Source: Aved-18 sp964606665
Lineage (GTDB): Bacteria; Cyanobacteriota; Vampirovibrionia; Obscuribacterales; Obscuribacteraceae
Assembly: GCA_964606665.1 (NCBI GenBank)
Contig: CAZSHS010000017.1
Coordinates: forward strand, 1-64,000
DNA length: 64,000 bases
Reading direction: 5' to 3'
Each line of letters opens with the position of its first letter. The first letter of the stretch is position 1. Made by a program: the position numbers and the translations under genes. Shown here piece by piece: positions 52,935 to 60,556 of the stretch. The notes under the pieces were generated by a model. It was not told the DNA's origin, searched no databases, and saw nothing but the letters and a program-made list of their open reading frames with translations.

Positions 52935-53498
52935 CTAGTCTTCGGGCTCGTCGAGCATTTCTTTGAGCTTTTCTTCGCTCTTGGGTTCTACGGCTTCGCC
53001 TTCTTTGGTTACAGATTGTTGAAGCTGAATTTCTGAAGGTACTGTCTTTTCATCAATAAGTTGTTGGGCGTGACTGAAAAAACGTGAGCCTGCATTGATT
53101 TTGTTCAGTTGATTTATGGCAGTCTGATTATTTGGGTCTTCTTCCAGCTTTTCTATTGCGTCTAAATAGAGCGCCTGGTTAAGCAATTCGTTGGGGTCTG
53201 AGCCAAAGCCGGAGAAGAAATCGGGCACTGGATTGCGTTTTAAGATATTGATTGCAGCTTTGTAATTGTGCTGGTTTATGTTGTCTTTGGCGACATGTGT
53301 CACGTAAATACGAATTAAACCGCTTGTAAAACCGCCCACAGCGACTAAAAGCCCGACGGCAAGCAAGATGTCGAACACCATTGGTTGTTTGAACTTGGGG
53401 GACGACGGAATATTGTCGCCGATTGCGTCTTGAAGAATTCGATAATTATGATGCTGTACGTGAGAACCAGATCCAGCTTCTTTGGGGTCTTTGTCCAC
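52935..53498 (-). CDS. Single-pass membrane protein, hypothetical
   Basis: A 187-residue protein. Residues 1-40 are polar and cytoplasmic, one transmembrane helix follows (FDILLAVGLLVAVGGFTSGLIRIYV), and the extracytoplasmic part is helical, like one or two degenerate TPRs (HNYKAAINILKRNPVPDF and LNQALYLDAIEKL), ending in an acidic tail. GTG 53498 has GGGAG 6 bases upstream. It converges with gcvH and follows the HEAT-repeat gene by 58 bases. The function is not recognised. Confidence 0.55.
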   Translation of the reverse strand: MDKDPKEAGSGSHVQHHNYRILQDAIGDNIPSSPKFKQPMVFDILLAVGLLVAVGGFTSGLIRIYVTHVAKDNINQHNYKAAINILKRNPVPDFFSGFGSDPNELLNQALYLDAIEKLEEDPNNQTAINQLNKINAGSRFFSHAQQLIDEKTVPSEIQLQQSVTKEGEAVEPKSEEKLKEMLDEPED

Positions 53499-53556
53499 GG
53501 ATATCTCCCTACTTTCGATTGGATACCGCTTTTCTCAATCTATCACGCCTTATGGA

Positions 53557-55266
53557 CTAAGTGTTAGACAAGCTTTCTATGAGCGTATTCAATTTGTGAC
53601 TTAAGTGTGGATCCATGACCGACTTAAGCTTTTGGCGCAGAGCTGCTTCCACTTCAACTTTGTGCCCAGAGCGGGCAAGTTCTGATAATGTTTGAAAAAC
53701 CTGGCGAGCAAAAGAAACTTCTTTGGCGCTGGTAAGTTGTGCCAGGCGCGGGATTTCGTCTTTTATGCCAAGTGTGCCAATGCCAGCTACTGCTTTTGTG
53801 CGAACTTCAAGAGATGGGTCAGTTAAAAGCACGCCTAATCGCTCAGCGACTTTTGCCATAGGAGCTTTTGGCATAGCGTATTTAACCGCTACCATAGAAT
53901 TTAGGGCGGCTAATCGCTTATCGGGTGCGACATCGGCGCTTTGTTTGACTAAAAAATCAAGAGCGGCTTGATTTGATAGATTTTCCAGATTTTGCAAGAT
54001 GCGCCAATATGTTTTAATTTCGGGTTGGTGATCTTGCAGAAGTGGTTGTGCCGATATGCCTTTGCTTGTGCGCTCATCCAAATCGACCAATTGCGATGCC
54101 AGCTTTAAAAGTGGCTCAGAGGCTCGATTGTCACCAATTTTTCCAAGGGCATCAATTGTTTCGTCCAGGAAAACAAAATCTTTTTGTAAGAATCGGAGCA
54201 GTTGATCGACAGAATCGGTTTGCTTTAAATCGCCCGCCAAAATAATTGAATTGCGCTGCTCATGCGGTTTTGAGCTGTCGGCTAATTTGTGTGCAACTGT
54301 AGATTGTATTTTTTTGTCGGCAAAATCTATTTTGCTTTCCTGATTTAAATAATGACTCAAATCGCGCAACGAAACTAATAAAGTCGCCCAGTATGACTTG
54401 TTTTCAAAGTCGTGCGTCGAAGCTATTTTTATCATTGAATCGAGACATTTATTCAGTTCGACTTCTTTGATACAGTCACTACCAAAAGTTCCCTTATCTG
54501 CTTGTAGTAAACCTGAAACCATTGAAGCGCCTGCTGCAATTGAAGTTTCGTCAGAAGTATTTTCCAGCAAGGCAAGAGGTTTGATTGTGCGCGAGGCTAC
54601 GACAGCGCAATAGTCGCTCAATAAGTGAGGCTCACAAAGTGTCTCTAGAAGCGGCTTAAGAGAGGCGGATTTTTCTTGTCCGTACTGACAGACAGCAGAT
54701 GTTGAATCGACACGCATCCAGGAATCGGGACTTTGCAAATACTTAAATAAGGTCGCCTCTGCGTTTGCGGCTTGTTCTTCGCTTAGACCTTGAGCCAGTT
54801 TTGCCAGCGCTACTATCTGATGGCAGAATGCTGTCTTGGTATTAATGGCGGTATCATCAATGGACTCTATTAGAGCCTCTATTTGATCAGTAGCTTTTAT
54901 GAAAGCAAGCATATTTGAGCTATTTGCGCGAACCTGCCAGTCTTCGTGCATCAAAAGATCGGGACAAATAAGCGCTACCGTTGCCTCGGGCGAATGTTCT
55001 TGAAAAATAACTCTTAGTTTTTCTTCCCACCATAGTGGCGGAATTTTTAGTGCGGCAGCCAACTGAACACTGCTTTGATTGTTGAAAGCTAGATTGATAT
55101 CGGCTTTGACATCTTTGAATTTGCGCTGATTCACAGGTGTTGTGCCAGCAAGTCCGTGATAGAAGAGGAAATGCTCTAGTTCAAAATCGTCAGGCTCAAT
55201 TTGCGGCTTCTCTTCGAATGCCTTAGACATGCCCTTTATGAACTTTTGCAGAAATTTGATTGCCAT
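53557..55266 (-). CDS. HEAT-repeat protein
   Basis: A 569-residue all-helical protein without signal peptide. After a 70-residue N-terminus, degenerate HEAT/armadillo-like repeats run through the sequence, clearest at HEDWQVRANSSNMLAFI, SPDSWMRVDSTSAVCQYG, FLDETIDALGKIGDNRASEPLLKLA and DPSLEVRTKAVAGIGTLGIKDEIPRLAQL. These solenoids bind other proteins or act in lyase-type complexes, but no phycobilisome lyase context is present. The likely role is a scaffold; no enzyme motif is seen. Confidence 0.65.
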   Translation of the reverse strand: MAIKFLQKFIKGMSKAFEEKPQIEPDDFELEHFLFYHGLAGTTPVNQRKFKDVKADINLAFNNQSSVQLAAALKIPPLWWEEKLRVIFQEHSPEATVALICPDLLMHEDWQVRANSSNMLAFIKATDQIEALIESIDDTAINTKTAFCHQIVALAKLAQGLSEEQAANAEATLFKYLQSPDSWMRVDSTSAVCQYGQEKSASLKPLLETLCEPHLLSDYCAVVASRTIKPLALLENTSDETSIAAGASMVSGLLQADKGTFGSDCIKEVELNKCLDSMIKIASTHDFENKSYWATLLVSLRDLSHYLNQESKIDFADKKIQSTVAHKLADSSKPHEQRNSIILAGDLKQTDSVDQLLRFLQKDFVFLDETIDALGKIGDNRASEPLLKLASQLVDLDERTSKGISAQPLLQDHQPEIKTYWRILQNLENLSNQAALDFLVKQSADVAPDKRLAALNSMVAVKYAMPKAPMAKVAERLGVLLTDPSLEVRTKAVAGIGTLGIKDEIPRLAQLTSAKEVSFARQVFQTLSELARSGHKVEVEAALRQKLKSVMDPHLSHKLNTLIESLSNT

Positions 55267-55346
55267 TACAATAGGTTAGCAAACACGGCTTCCTTATTGA
55301 TAGAATGAATAGCTTAAGTATCAAAAGCTTAGTTATTTGGAGTTAA

Positions 55347-56471
55347 ATGGTGAACACCTTTTTAAGTTCGGAGCAAGTCCAGTATCAGTCGTCCTGTAAG
55401 GCTTTTGTAGATGAAAAGCTTTGTTCAGCCGGAATATTTAGTGACTTGGAATCAAGCAAAGAGAAGCAGAAGGAGGCACTGTCTCTGATTGCGCAGTCAG
55501 GCTTAATAGGCACTAGCTTGCCTCATGAGTATGGCGGGGGCGGTAAAACTTTTGTATATGCAGCTATTCTGGCAGAACAGCTTGGAATGAACGACGCTGG
55601 GCTTTCGCTTGTTTTAGCCAATCACTTGAGCGCTTGCCATCTCATTTGGCGATATGGAACAGACGAGCAAAAGTCGCGCTTCTTGCCGCTTTTGAGTCGA
55701 GGTGAGTCTTTTGCCACTTTGGCTTTTGGTGAAGAACGGGCTGGTAGTGATTTTTCACTGGTTCAAACCACGGCTGAATCTAACAAGTTAAATGGTAAAA
55801 AAGCCTGGGTTGTAAATGGAGACTTGGCGCATGTTGCGCTCGTTTTGACCCGAACCGACGGCAAGAATCAAATTTGGATTGTTGACCTCACGAGCAAAAG
55901 TGGCGTAAGTGTAATCAAGGACAGACAAAAATTGGGTCTGAAATCAGCCAGCACAACTGATATCGAATTTTCATCTTATGTATTAGACGACAAGTCCGCC
56001 TTGTGCCAGGCAGAAAACACAGATGATGCAATCGATTATGCCTTGTCTTTGAGCAAGGTGCTGCTTGCAGCAGGTGCGCTTGGAATTTGTGAACAAGCAA
56101 TTAAGTATTCTGTTCAAAGAGCTAATGAAAGAGAGCAGTTCGGACAGACTATAGGCAAGTTTCAAGCTATTCAATGGAAACTGGCTGACATGTCCACTGA
56201 GACCAGTGCTGCAAGACTTTTGACTTATCGGGCTGCCTGGAGCAAAGACGAAGCGCAGGACGAATTTCTCAAATTTGCAGCCATGTGCAAATTGTTTGCT
56301 GCTCGCGTGGCTCGGCTCTATTCTGGTGAAGCTGCACAAATTTATGGCACACTTGGTATAAGCGAAGAAGAGCCGATGGAAAAACTCTATCGTGATTCTA
56401 AAGTGATTGAAATTCTGGAAGGAACTCAAGAAATTCAAAAGAACATAGTCGCTTCGCATGTAGGAGCTTAG
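55347..56471 (+). CDS. Acyl-CoA dehydrogenase
   Basis: A FAD-dependent dehydrogenase of 374 residues. The N-terminal helical domain contains GLIGTSLPHEYGGGG, the middle strand domain FATLAFGEERAGSDFSLVQTTAE and the C-terminal domain QRANEREQFGQTIGKFQAIQWKLADM. The C-terminal ILEGTQEIQKNIVA block holds the Glu-Gly-Thr seen in short- and medium-chain enzymes. The substrate chain length is unknown. GGAG lies 5 bases before ATG 55347. No other fatty-acid oxidation gene is adjacent; it is followed after 6 bases by the TPR-protease gene. Confidence 0.92.
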   Translation: MVNTFLSSEQVQYQSSCKAFVDEKLCSAGIFSDLESSKEKQKEALSLIAQSGLIGTSLPHEYGGGGKTFVYAAILAEQLGMNDAGLSLVLANHLSACHLIWRYGTDEQKSRFLPLLSRGESFATLAFGEERAGSDFSLVQTTAESNKLNGKKAWVVNGDLAHVALVLTRTDGKNQIWIVDLTSKSGVSVIKDRQKLGLKSASTTDIEFSSYVLDDKSALCQAENTDDAIDYALSLSKVLLAAGALGICEQAIKYSVQRANEREQFGQTIGKFQAIQWKLADMSTETSAARLLTYRAAWSKDEAQDEFLKFAAMCKLFAARVARLYSGEAAQIYGTLGISEEEPMEKLYRDSKVIEILEGTQEIQKNIVASHVGA

Positions 56472-56477
56472 TGCAAA

Positions 56478-57815
56478 ATGAAAGCAAGAAAAGTTTTTAG
56501 TGCCGCATTGCTCAGCTTTAGTTTCGGTTTGGGATTGGTTTCACCTGTGGTGCTACCAGCATTTGCAGGATCCAATTACAAGGACGGAATGCAAATGATG
56601 CAGGCAAGGCAATATGCTCGTGCGGTGGCGTCTTTTGAGCAAGCATTGAGAGAAAATCCTCGTGATCAAAACTCTTATTATTGTCTTGGCACTTGCTACT
56701 ACAACATGAAAGATCTCAATAATGCTAAATCTTATTACCTTAGTGCAGTTCAAATCTCAGCAAATTCACCTACCGGTTTGGCGGCTAAGCAGGCGCTGAA
56801 AGGTTTGGAACAACTAGCACAAAAAGGCGGAAGTGCTATTAGAACGATTTCTAATACTTCTTCAACCCAATCTCGTTCCTCTTCTACAGGCACCGCTAGT
56901 AATACCGCTAGTAATACCGCTGCTAATAGTACGGCTGGCACGGCAACAATGAGAAGAAGTAGTGCCACTCAAGAGGATGACGAGCCTTCTGGCGACATCA
57001 GCTCACTTCCAACTAATACGCGCGTGCGCTTTTATCGTAGAGGCAGCGATCACTTATTTGTAGATGCTTATGTGAACAATCGCTCCATACCAGTTATTTT
57101 TGATACCGGAGCAGAATCATGTGCCTTTGGTTTCAATCATCTGGCTCAGCTTGGAATTCCCAATCCAACCACCAAGCCCACAGGCATGGCAATTGGTGTG
57201 GGATCTTCAGGGGCGCAACCTACATGGACTGTGCGCACTACAGTCAAAATAGGAAATATCGAGCGCAAAAACTTTCCTATTACAGTGCAAAAGAATTTGC
57301 CCACAGATCCTCTGCTTGGACAAAACTTTTTTAAGGCATTTCACTACACAGTTGAAACTGATTCCAATCCAGAAACTGGTGCAATCCACTTCACCAGAAG
57401 TGGCGGACAAAGCGCAGGTTCTATCTATAAACAACGTGAGTCAAACGCTGAAGTACCCTTCACTCGTGAAGGTCGAGAAATGGTCGTTTCAGTGTTAATT
57501 AATGGCAGGCCGACACAAATGTATTTTGATACTGGTGCTGCAGGTGTTGTTTTGAGCAAATCAATTGCAAAGGCAATTAATCTGCCCATTCCAGATGACG
57601 CTGAAGAAGGCTACAGGGGCGGTGTATCAGGTGATACTAAGTCTCTCAATTTTCCTGTGCGTTCGATCAAAATGGGACCAATTGAAAAAACTAATTTTCA
57701 AGTATCGGTAATTGAAGAGCTTGGAGTGAAAAAAGGTCTTCTGGGACAATCGTTCTTTGGCGATTGGAGATATACAATAGACACTACCAACAACGTGATT
57801 AAATTTAAGCGATAA
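56478..57815 (+). CDS. Exported TPR protein with two retropepsin-like aspartyl protease domains
   Basis: A 445-residue protein with a signal peptide to about residue 30, two TPR units (about 35-105), and a Ser/Thr/Asn-rich linker (120-170) with repeated SNTASNTA units. Two homologous retropepsin-like domains follow. Domain 1 has VIFDTGAES (Asp209) and PLLGQNFF; domain 2 has MYFDTGAAG (Asp351) and LLGQSFFGDWRYTID. Each has an N-terminal strand (IPVIFDTG or PTQMYFDTG) and a closing strand. The two Asp-Thr-Gly-Ala loops could form one active site within a single chain, as in pepsins. A proteolytic role in the envelope is likely but untested. Confidence 0.78.
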   Translation: MKARKVFSAALLSFSFGLGLVSPVVLPAFAGSNYKDGMQMMQARQYARAVASFEQALRENPRDQNSYYCLGTCYYNMKDLNNAKSYYLSAVQISANSPTGLAAKQALKGLEQLAQKGGSAIRTISNTSSTQSRSSSTGTASNTASNTAANSTAGTATMRRSSATQEDDEPSGDISSLPTNTRVRFYRRGSDHLFVDAYVNNRSIPVIFDTGAESCAFGFNHLAQLGIPNPTTKPTGMAIGVGSSGAQPTWTVRTTVKIGNIERKNFPITVQKNLPTDPLLGQNFFKAFHYTVETDSNPETGAIHFTRSGGQSAGSIYKQRESNAEVPFTREGREMVVSVLINGRPTQMYFDTGAAGVVLSKSIAKAINLPIPDDAEEGYRGGVSGDTKSLNFPVRSIKMGPIEKTNFQVSVIEELGVKKGLLGQSFFGDWRYTIDTTNNVIKFKR

Positions 57816-57824
57816 GTACTAACT

Positions 57825-58598
57825 ATGCCGATCTCGGTCGTAATCGTTGCAAAAAACGAAGAGAAAAAAATCGGCATGGTACTGGATGGCGTGAAATCAA
57901 TTGCCGATGAAATTATCGTGGTTGACTCAGGTTCAACTGACCAAACTGTGAGTGTGGCAGAGAGTCATGGTGCACGCTGTCTCTTTCAAGAATGGCTCGG
58001 ATACGCAGCACAAAAAAACTTTGCCATAGAGCTTGCCGCAAGTGACTGGGTTTTGAGTCTGGATGCAGATGAGGTCTTAACGCCCGAGTTGCAGAGTGAA
58101 ATTCTAGAGCTAAAAAATAGTGGTGCAATAAATCAATTCGATGGATATAAGCTGCCCCGAGTTTTACTAATAGGCAACACGCAAGTGCGCTTTGGCGGCT
58201 TTTATCCAGATGCTCAGCTTAGATTGATAAAAAAAGGTAGCGGTCAATTCAATAATAGAATGGTGCATGAAGCCATAAAAATTTCTGGACCAGTACGCAC
58301 ATTGCATAATCATATGCTGCATTATGGCTATAATTCTGTGGAAGAGTTCAGTCAGGCGATGGAAAAATATGCCAGACTTTCTGCTGAAGAATATAAAAAA
58401 CAAGCGGCAAGCGGTGTTGGAGAGCACAAAAATAAATACAACAATGCCCTTGTTTGTTTTGCAAGACCAATATGGACTTTCGTTTATCGATACATTTTAC
58501 GTGGTGGTATCATGGATGGTGTATTGGGTTTTCAATTGGCGCTCGAATACAGCAATTACGTTAATAAAAAAATTCAATATACTCGCTCAAACAAATAG
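57825..58598 (+). CDS. Family 2 glycosyltransferase, WaaE/KdtX-like
   Basis: A 257-residue GT-A enzyme. It begins ISVVIVAKNEEKKIGMVLDGVKSIADEIIVVDSGSTDQT, with the SLDADE metal site at about residues 79-84 and PRVLLIGNTQVRFGGFYPDAQLRLIKKG, which is characteristic of the WaaE/KdtX group acting on lipopolysaccharide core or cell-surface glycans. The C-terminal part has a possible membrane-binding amphipathic segment (FVYRYILRGGIMDGVLGF). Nine bases separate it from the preceding protease gene. The acceptor is unknown. Confidence 0.88.
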   Translation: MPISVVIVAKNEEKKIGMVLDGVKSIADEIIVVDSGSTDQTVSVAESHGARCLFQEWLGYAAQKNFAIELAASDWVLSLDADEVLTPELQSEILELKNSGAINQFDGYKLPRVLLIGNTQVRFGGFYPDAQLRLIKKGSGQFNNRMVHEAIKISGPVRTLHNHMLHYGYNSVEEFSQAMEKYARLSAEEYKKQAASGVGEHKNKYNNALVCFARPIWTFVYRYILRGGIMDGVLGFQLALEYSNYVNKKIQYTRSNK

Positions 58599-58619
58599 CT
58601 CGTATTTGTCTATATCTTA

Positions 58620-59618
58620 TTAAATCCGTAGTTTGGCTTTTACCAGTACTTTTAACCGTGTAAAGTAAGTGGTGGCCTGTACCGCCAACGGCTCGGTAGA
58701 CCCAAGAAGAACGGAAGCCACCCCGGCACTTCCTTCTGTCGAGTCGTATGACATATATGGATTCAGCTTGCGAAGCTCTGAATTTTCCACATCTAATTTA
58801 TGTGCCTCCACAAATTTAGGCGTGGTCGTATAGTTTCCCATGCAATGATCCAGAGCGTGAGCTATCACCCACAGCAGACAGTTGCGAATTTCAGCCTGAC
58901 TGCGCATATCTTTTAATTGATTCGTGTTTCGAATTGCCTCGCGTTCGTAGATGTGAATATCGGCGTCATACGTGCGTCCACCTTCTTCACCCATTGTCAC
59001 GTTATAGATTTTGGGTTTGTCGCCATCAGCAGTTCCAGGCCATTTATCAATTAAGTTTGGGGCAATAGTTATAGTCGCTTTGCATTCATCTAAAATTTGA
59101 TAAAGGTGATCAGGCAAGCGATTTATAACTTCTTTGACCGTTTGCACAGTTGCAGGATTGACCGGGGGGTGACCGAATTTTGGTTTCACAATAATGAGTC
59201 GCTCTTCAAAAGGGCGTGAGCGAGCCAATTCCACTGCATCGAAAGGATTGTTTGGGTCTAAGGTTTTGCCTTTGGTTGCACTTGATTGGGAGGCTGACGC
59301 ACCAGAAGTGATACCATGGCGAGCCAGGAATGGACGAACCATACTTGCTTGTTTTGATTTTGGATCTAGGTCGAGAATTTTTCTATAATGTCTGAGAGCT
59401 TCACCGTTGTTGCCACTTAGCTGATAACACACTCCAGCATAATAAAGTATGTTCAGATCGTTTGGATGTGTTCTCAGATGTTCACTAAATTGAACCAGAG
59501 CTACCTTGTAGTTCTTTTTGTTGAACTCAATAATGCCTTGCTCAGGCGTGGCTAGTGCAGGTCTAATTGACAGTAACGCAAATATTGTTAGAGTCGATAT
59601 TAGTTTTTCGCCTTTCAT
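58620..59618 (-). CDS. Exported TPR protein with conserved C-terminal domain
   Basis: A 332-residue protein with a signal peptide (LISTLTIFALLSIRPALA) and two or three TPR units at about 25-95. After a Ser/Gly-rich linker comes a domain of about 200 residues with KATITIAPNLIDKWPGT, DADIHIYEREAI and LLWVIAHALDHCMGNYT. The last segment loosely recalls the helix of a zincin (HALDH rather than HExxH). A degenerate metallopeptidase is possible but not established. Its ATG overlaps the upstream stop by one base (TAATG), placing it at the end of the rpsP operon. Confidence 0.6.
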   Translation of the reverse strand: MKGEKLISTLTIFALLSIRPALATPEQGIIEFNKKNYKVALVQFSEHLRTHPNDLNILYYAGVCYQLSGNNGEALRHYRKILDLDPKSKQASMVRPFLARHGITSGASASQSSATKGKTLDPNNPFDAVELARSRPFEERLIIVKPKFGHPPVNPATVQTVKEVINRLPDHLYQILDECKATITIAPNLIDKWPGTADGDKPKIYNVTMGEEGGRTYDADIHIYEREAIRNTNQLKDMRSQAEIRNCLLWVIAHALDHCMGNYTTTPKFVEAHKLDVENSELRKLNPYMSYDSTEGSAGVASVLLGSTEPLAVQATTYFTRLKVLVKAKLRI

Positions 59619-59920
59619 TACTCTGAAGATTCTCCTAGAATCTCAGCCATAATCTGGCGATATCGCTTCAAGTTTTCTTGATAAGTGGGTGGTTTGCGAT
59701 CAACTGAATCAGGGTTCAAGGTTAATTCAGATTGCGTTGGCGCTAACTCTGAGAGCTTCGCTTCGCTCACCCACGAGCGAGCTACTAGAATTTCTTCAAA
59801 TGTCATGCCGGTTGCTTCGTGGTCAGTGCGCACAAGAGATGCCTGCGCTTGAGAAATGACCTTGCCTTCAACTAGAAGCTCCAGAAGATCTTTGTTTTGG
59901 TCAGATATTTGTTCGCTCAA
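59618..59920 (-). CDS. Small GspE/MshE N-terminal-like protein
   Basis: A 100-residue protein starting at TTG 59920, which overlaps the KH-protein stop as TTGA. The stretch LLELLVEGKVISQAQASLVRTDHEATGMTFEEILVARSWVSEAKLSELAP has the pattern of the N-terminal domain of type II secretion/type IV pilus ATPases (T2SSE_N/MshEN): a helix, a polar turn, then a hydrophobic helix ending in a Val-Ser-Glu-x-x-Leu box. Such domains can bind c-di-GMP in MshE. Here it stands alone without an ATPase, so the role is unknown. The C-terminal 35 residues are helical and charged. Confidence 0.55.
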   Translation of the reverse strand: MSEQISDQNKDLLELLVEGKVISQAQASLVRTDHEATGMTFEEILVARSWVSEAKLSELAPTQSELTLNPDSVDRKPPTYQENLKRYRQIMAEILGESSE

Positions 59921-60249
59921 GAGACTATGATGTCGACTCGTTTGCCGTAACGACCAGAGGCTGCCTTGATTAGCGAGCGCAATGCGGTGATTGTTCTGCC
60001 ATCTTTGCCGATTAGGCGACCAGTAACAATGGGGTCGCAAGTAACTGCTAAGCGTGAACGACGCGGTCCAAAGCTTTTACGCTCAAATTGCAATGTATCA
60101 GGTTCGCGTGCCAAAACCTGGAGGATATATTCGGCTAAATCTTCGGGCGCGGTTGTTTCAACTAGCTTGCTTGGGAAGCGGCCTGAGCCTCTGCCCTTTT
60201 GATTAAAGTAGCCACCGTTTCGCTGGGCTGGGCGCCGTTTTTTATCCAT
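59917..60249 (-). CDS. khpA: KH-domain RNA-binding protein (KhpA-like)
   Basis: A 110-residue protein whose KH domain (about residues 35-110) has EDLAEYILQVLAREPDTLQFE and the GRLIGKDGRTITALRSLIKAASG RNA-binding loop (GKDG). Its C-terminus (KRVDIIVS) is the usual KhpA end. KhpA proteins bind RNA and affect cell size and division. The only in-frame ATG is at 60249, which overlaps rpsP by 88 bases and adds a basic, Gly-rich N-terminus (MDKKRRPAQRNGGYF). No in-frame start exists between the rpsP stop and the KH domain, so the overlap appears real. Confidence 0.8.
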   Translation of the reverse strand: MDKKRRPAQRNGGYFNQKGRGSGRFPSKLVETTAPEDLAEYILQVLAREPDTLQFERKSFGPRRSRLAVTCDPIVTGRLIGKDGRTITALRSLIKAASGRYGKRVDIIVS

Positions 60250-60413
60250 TTTTGTACTGCTTCTTTATCAAGTCTAAGTTCTTTAGAGCGAGGGTTGTAA
60301 TAACCAATCTCTTCAATAGGTTTTCCATCGCGACGCACGCGCATGTCCACGGCGACGATTCGATAATGAGGGGCTTTCTTAGCGCCAGTGCGCTTCAGCC
60401 TTAACTTAACCAC
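60162..60413 (-). CDS. rpsP: 30S ribosomal protein S16 (bS16)
   Basis: An 83-residue ribosomal protein starting MVKLRLKRTGAKKAPHYRIVAVDMRVRRDGKPIEEIGYYNPRS, the standard bS16 N-terminus. GTG 60413 has GAGGA 7 bases upstream. The C-terminal KNGAQPSETVATLIKRAEAQ is typical. It follows ffh by 143 bases; the ffh-rpsP-khpA order is common in bacteria (ffh-rpsP-KH-rimM-trmD), but rimM and trmD do not follow here. Confidence 0.96.
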   Translation of the reverse strand: MVKLRLKRTGAKKAPHYRIVAVDMRVRRDGKPIEEIGYYNPRSKELRLDKEAVQKWIKNGAQPSETVATLIKRAEAQAASQAS

Positions 60414-60556
60414 TGCAATTTCCTCTTGGTTTCTATATTTGGCAAGAATTGTATTTTAACAGATGAATATCGGAATACTACTGAATAAGCTGGGCTTTTA
60501 AGGGCTGCTTAACAGTTTGGCATTAGTGCTGTTTAAGCTTTTGTCTGGGTGGGCTT

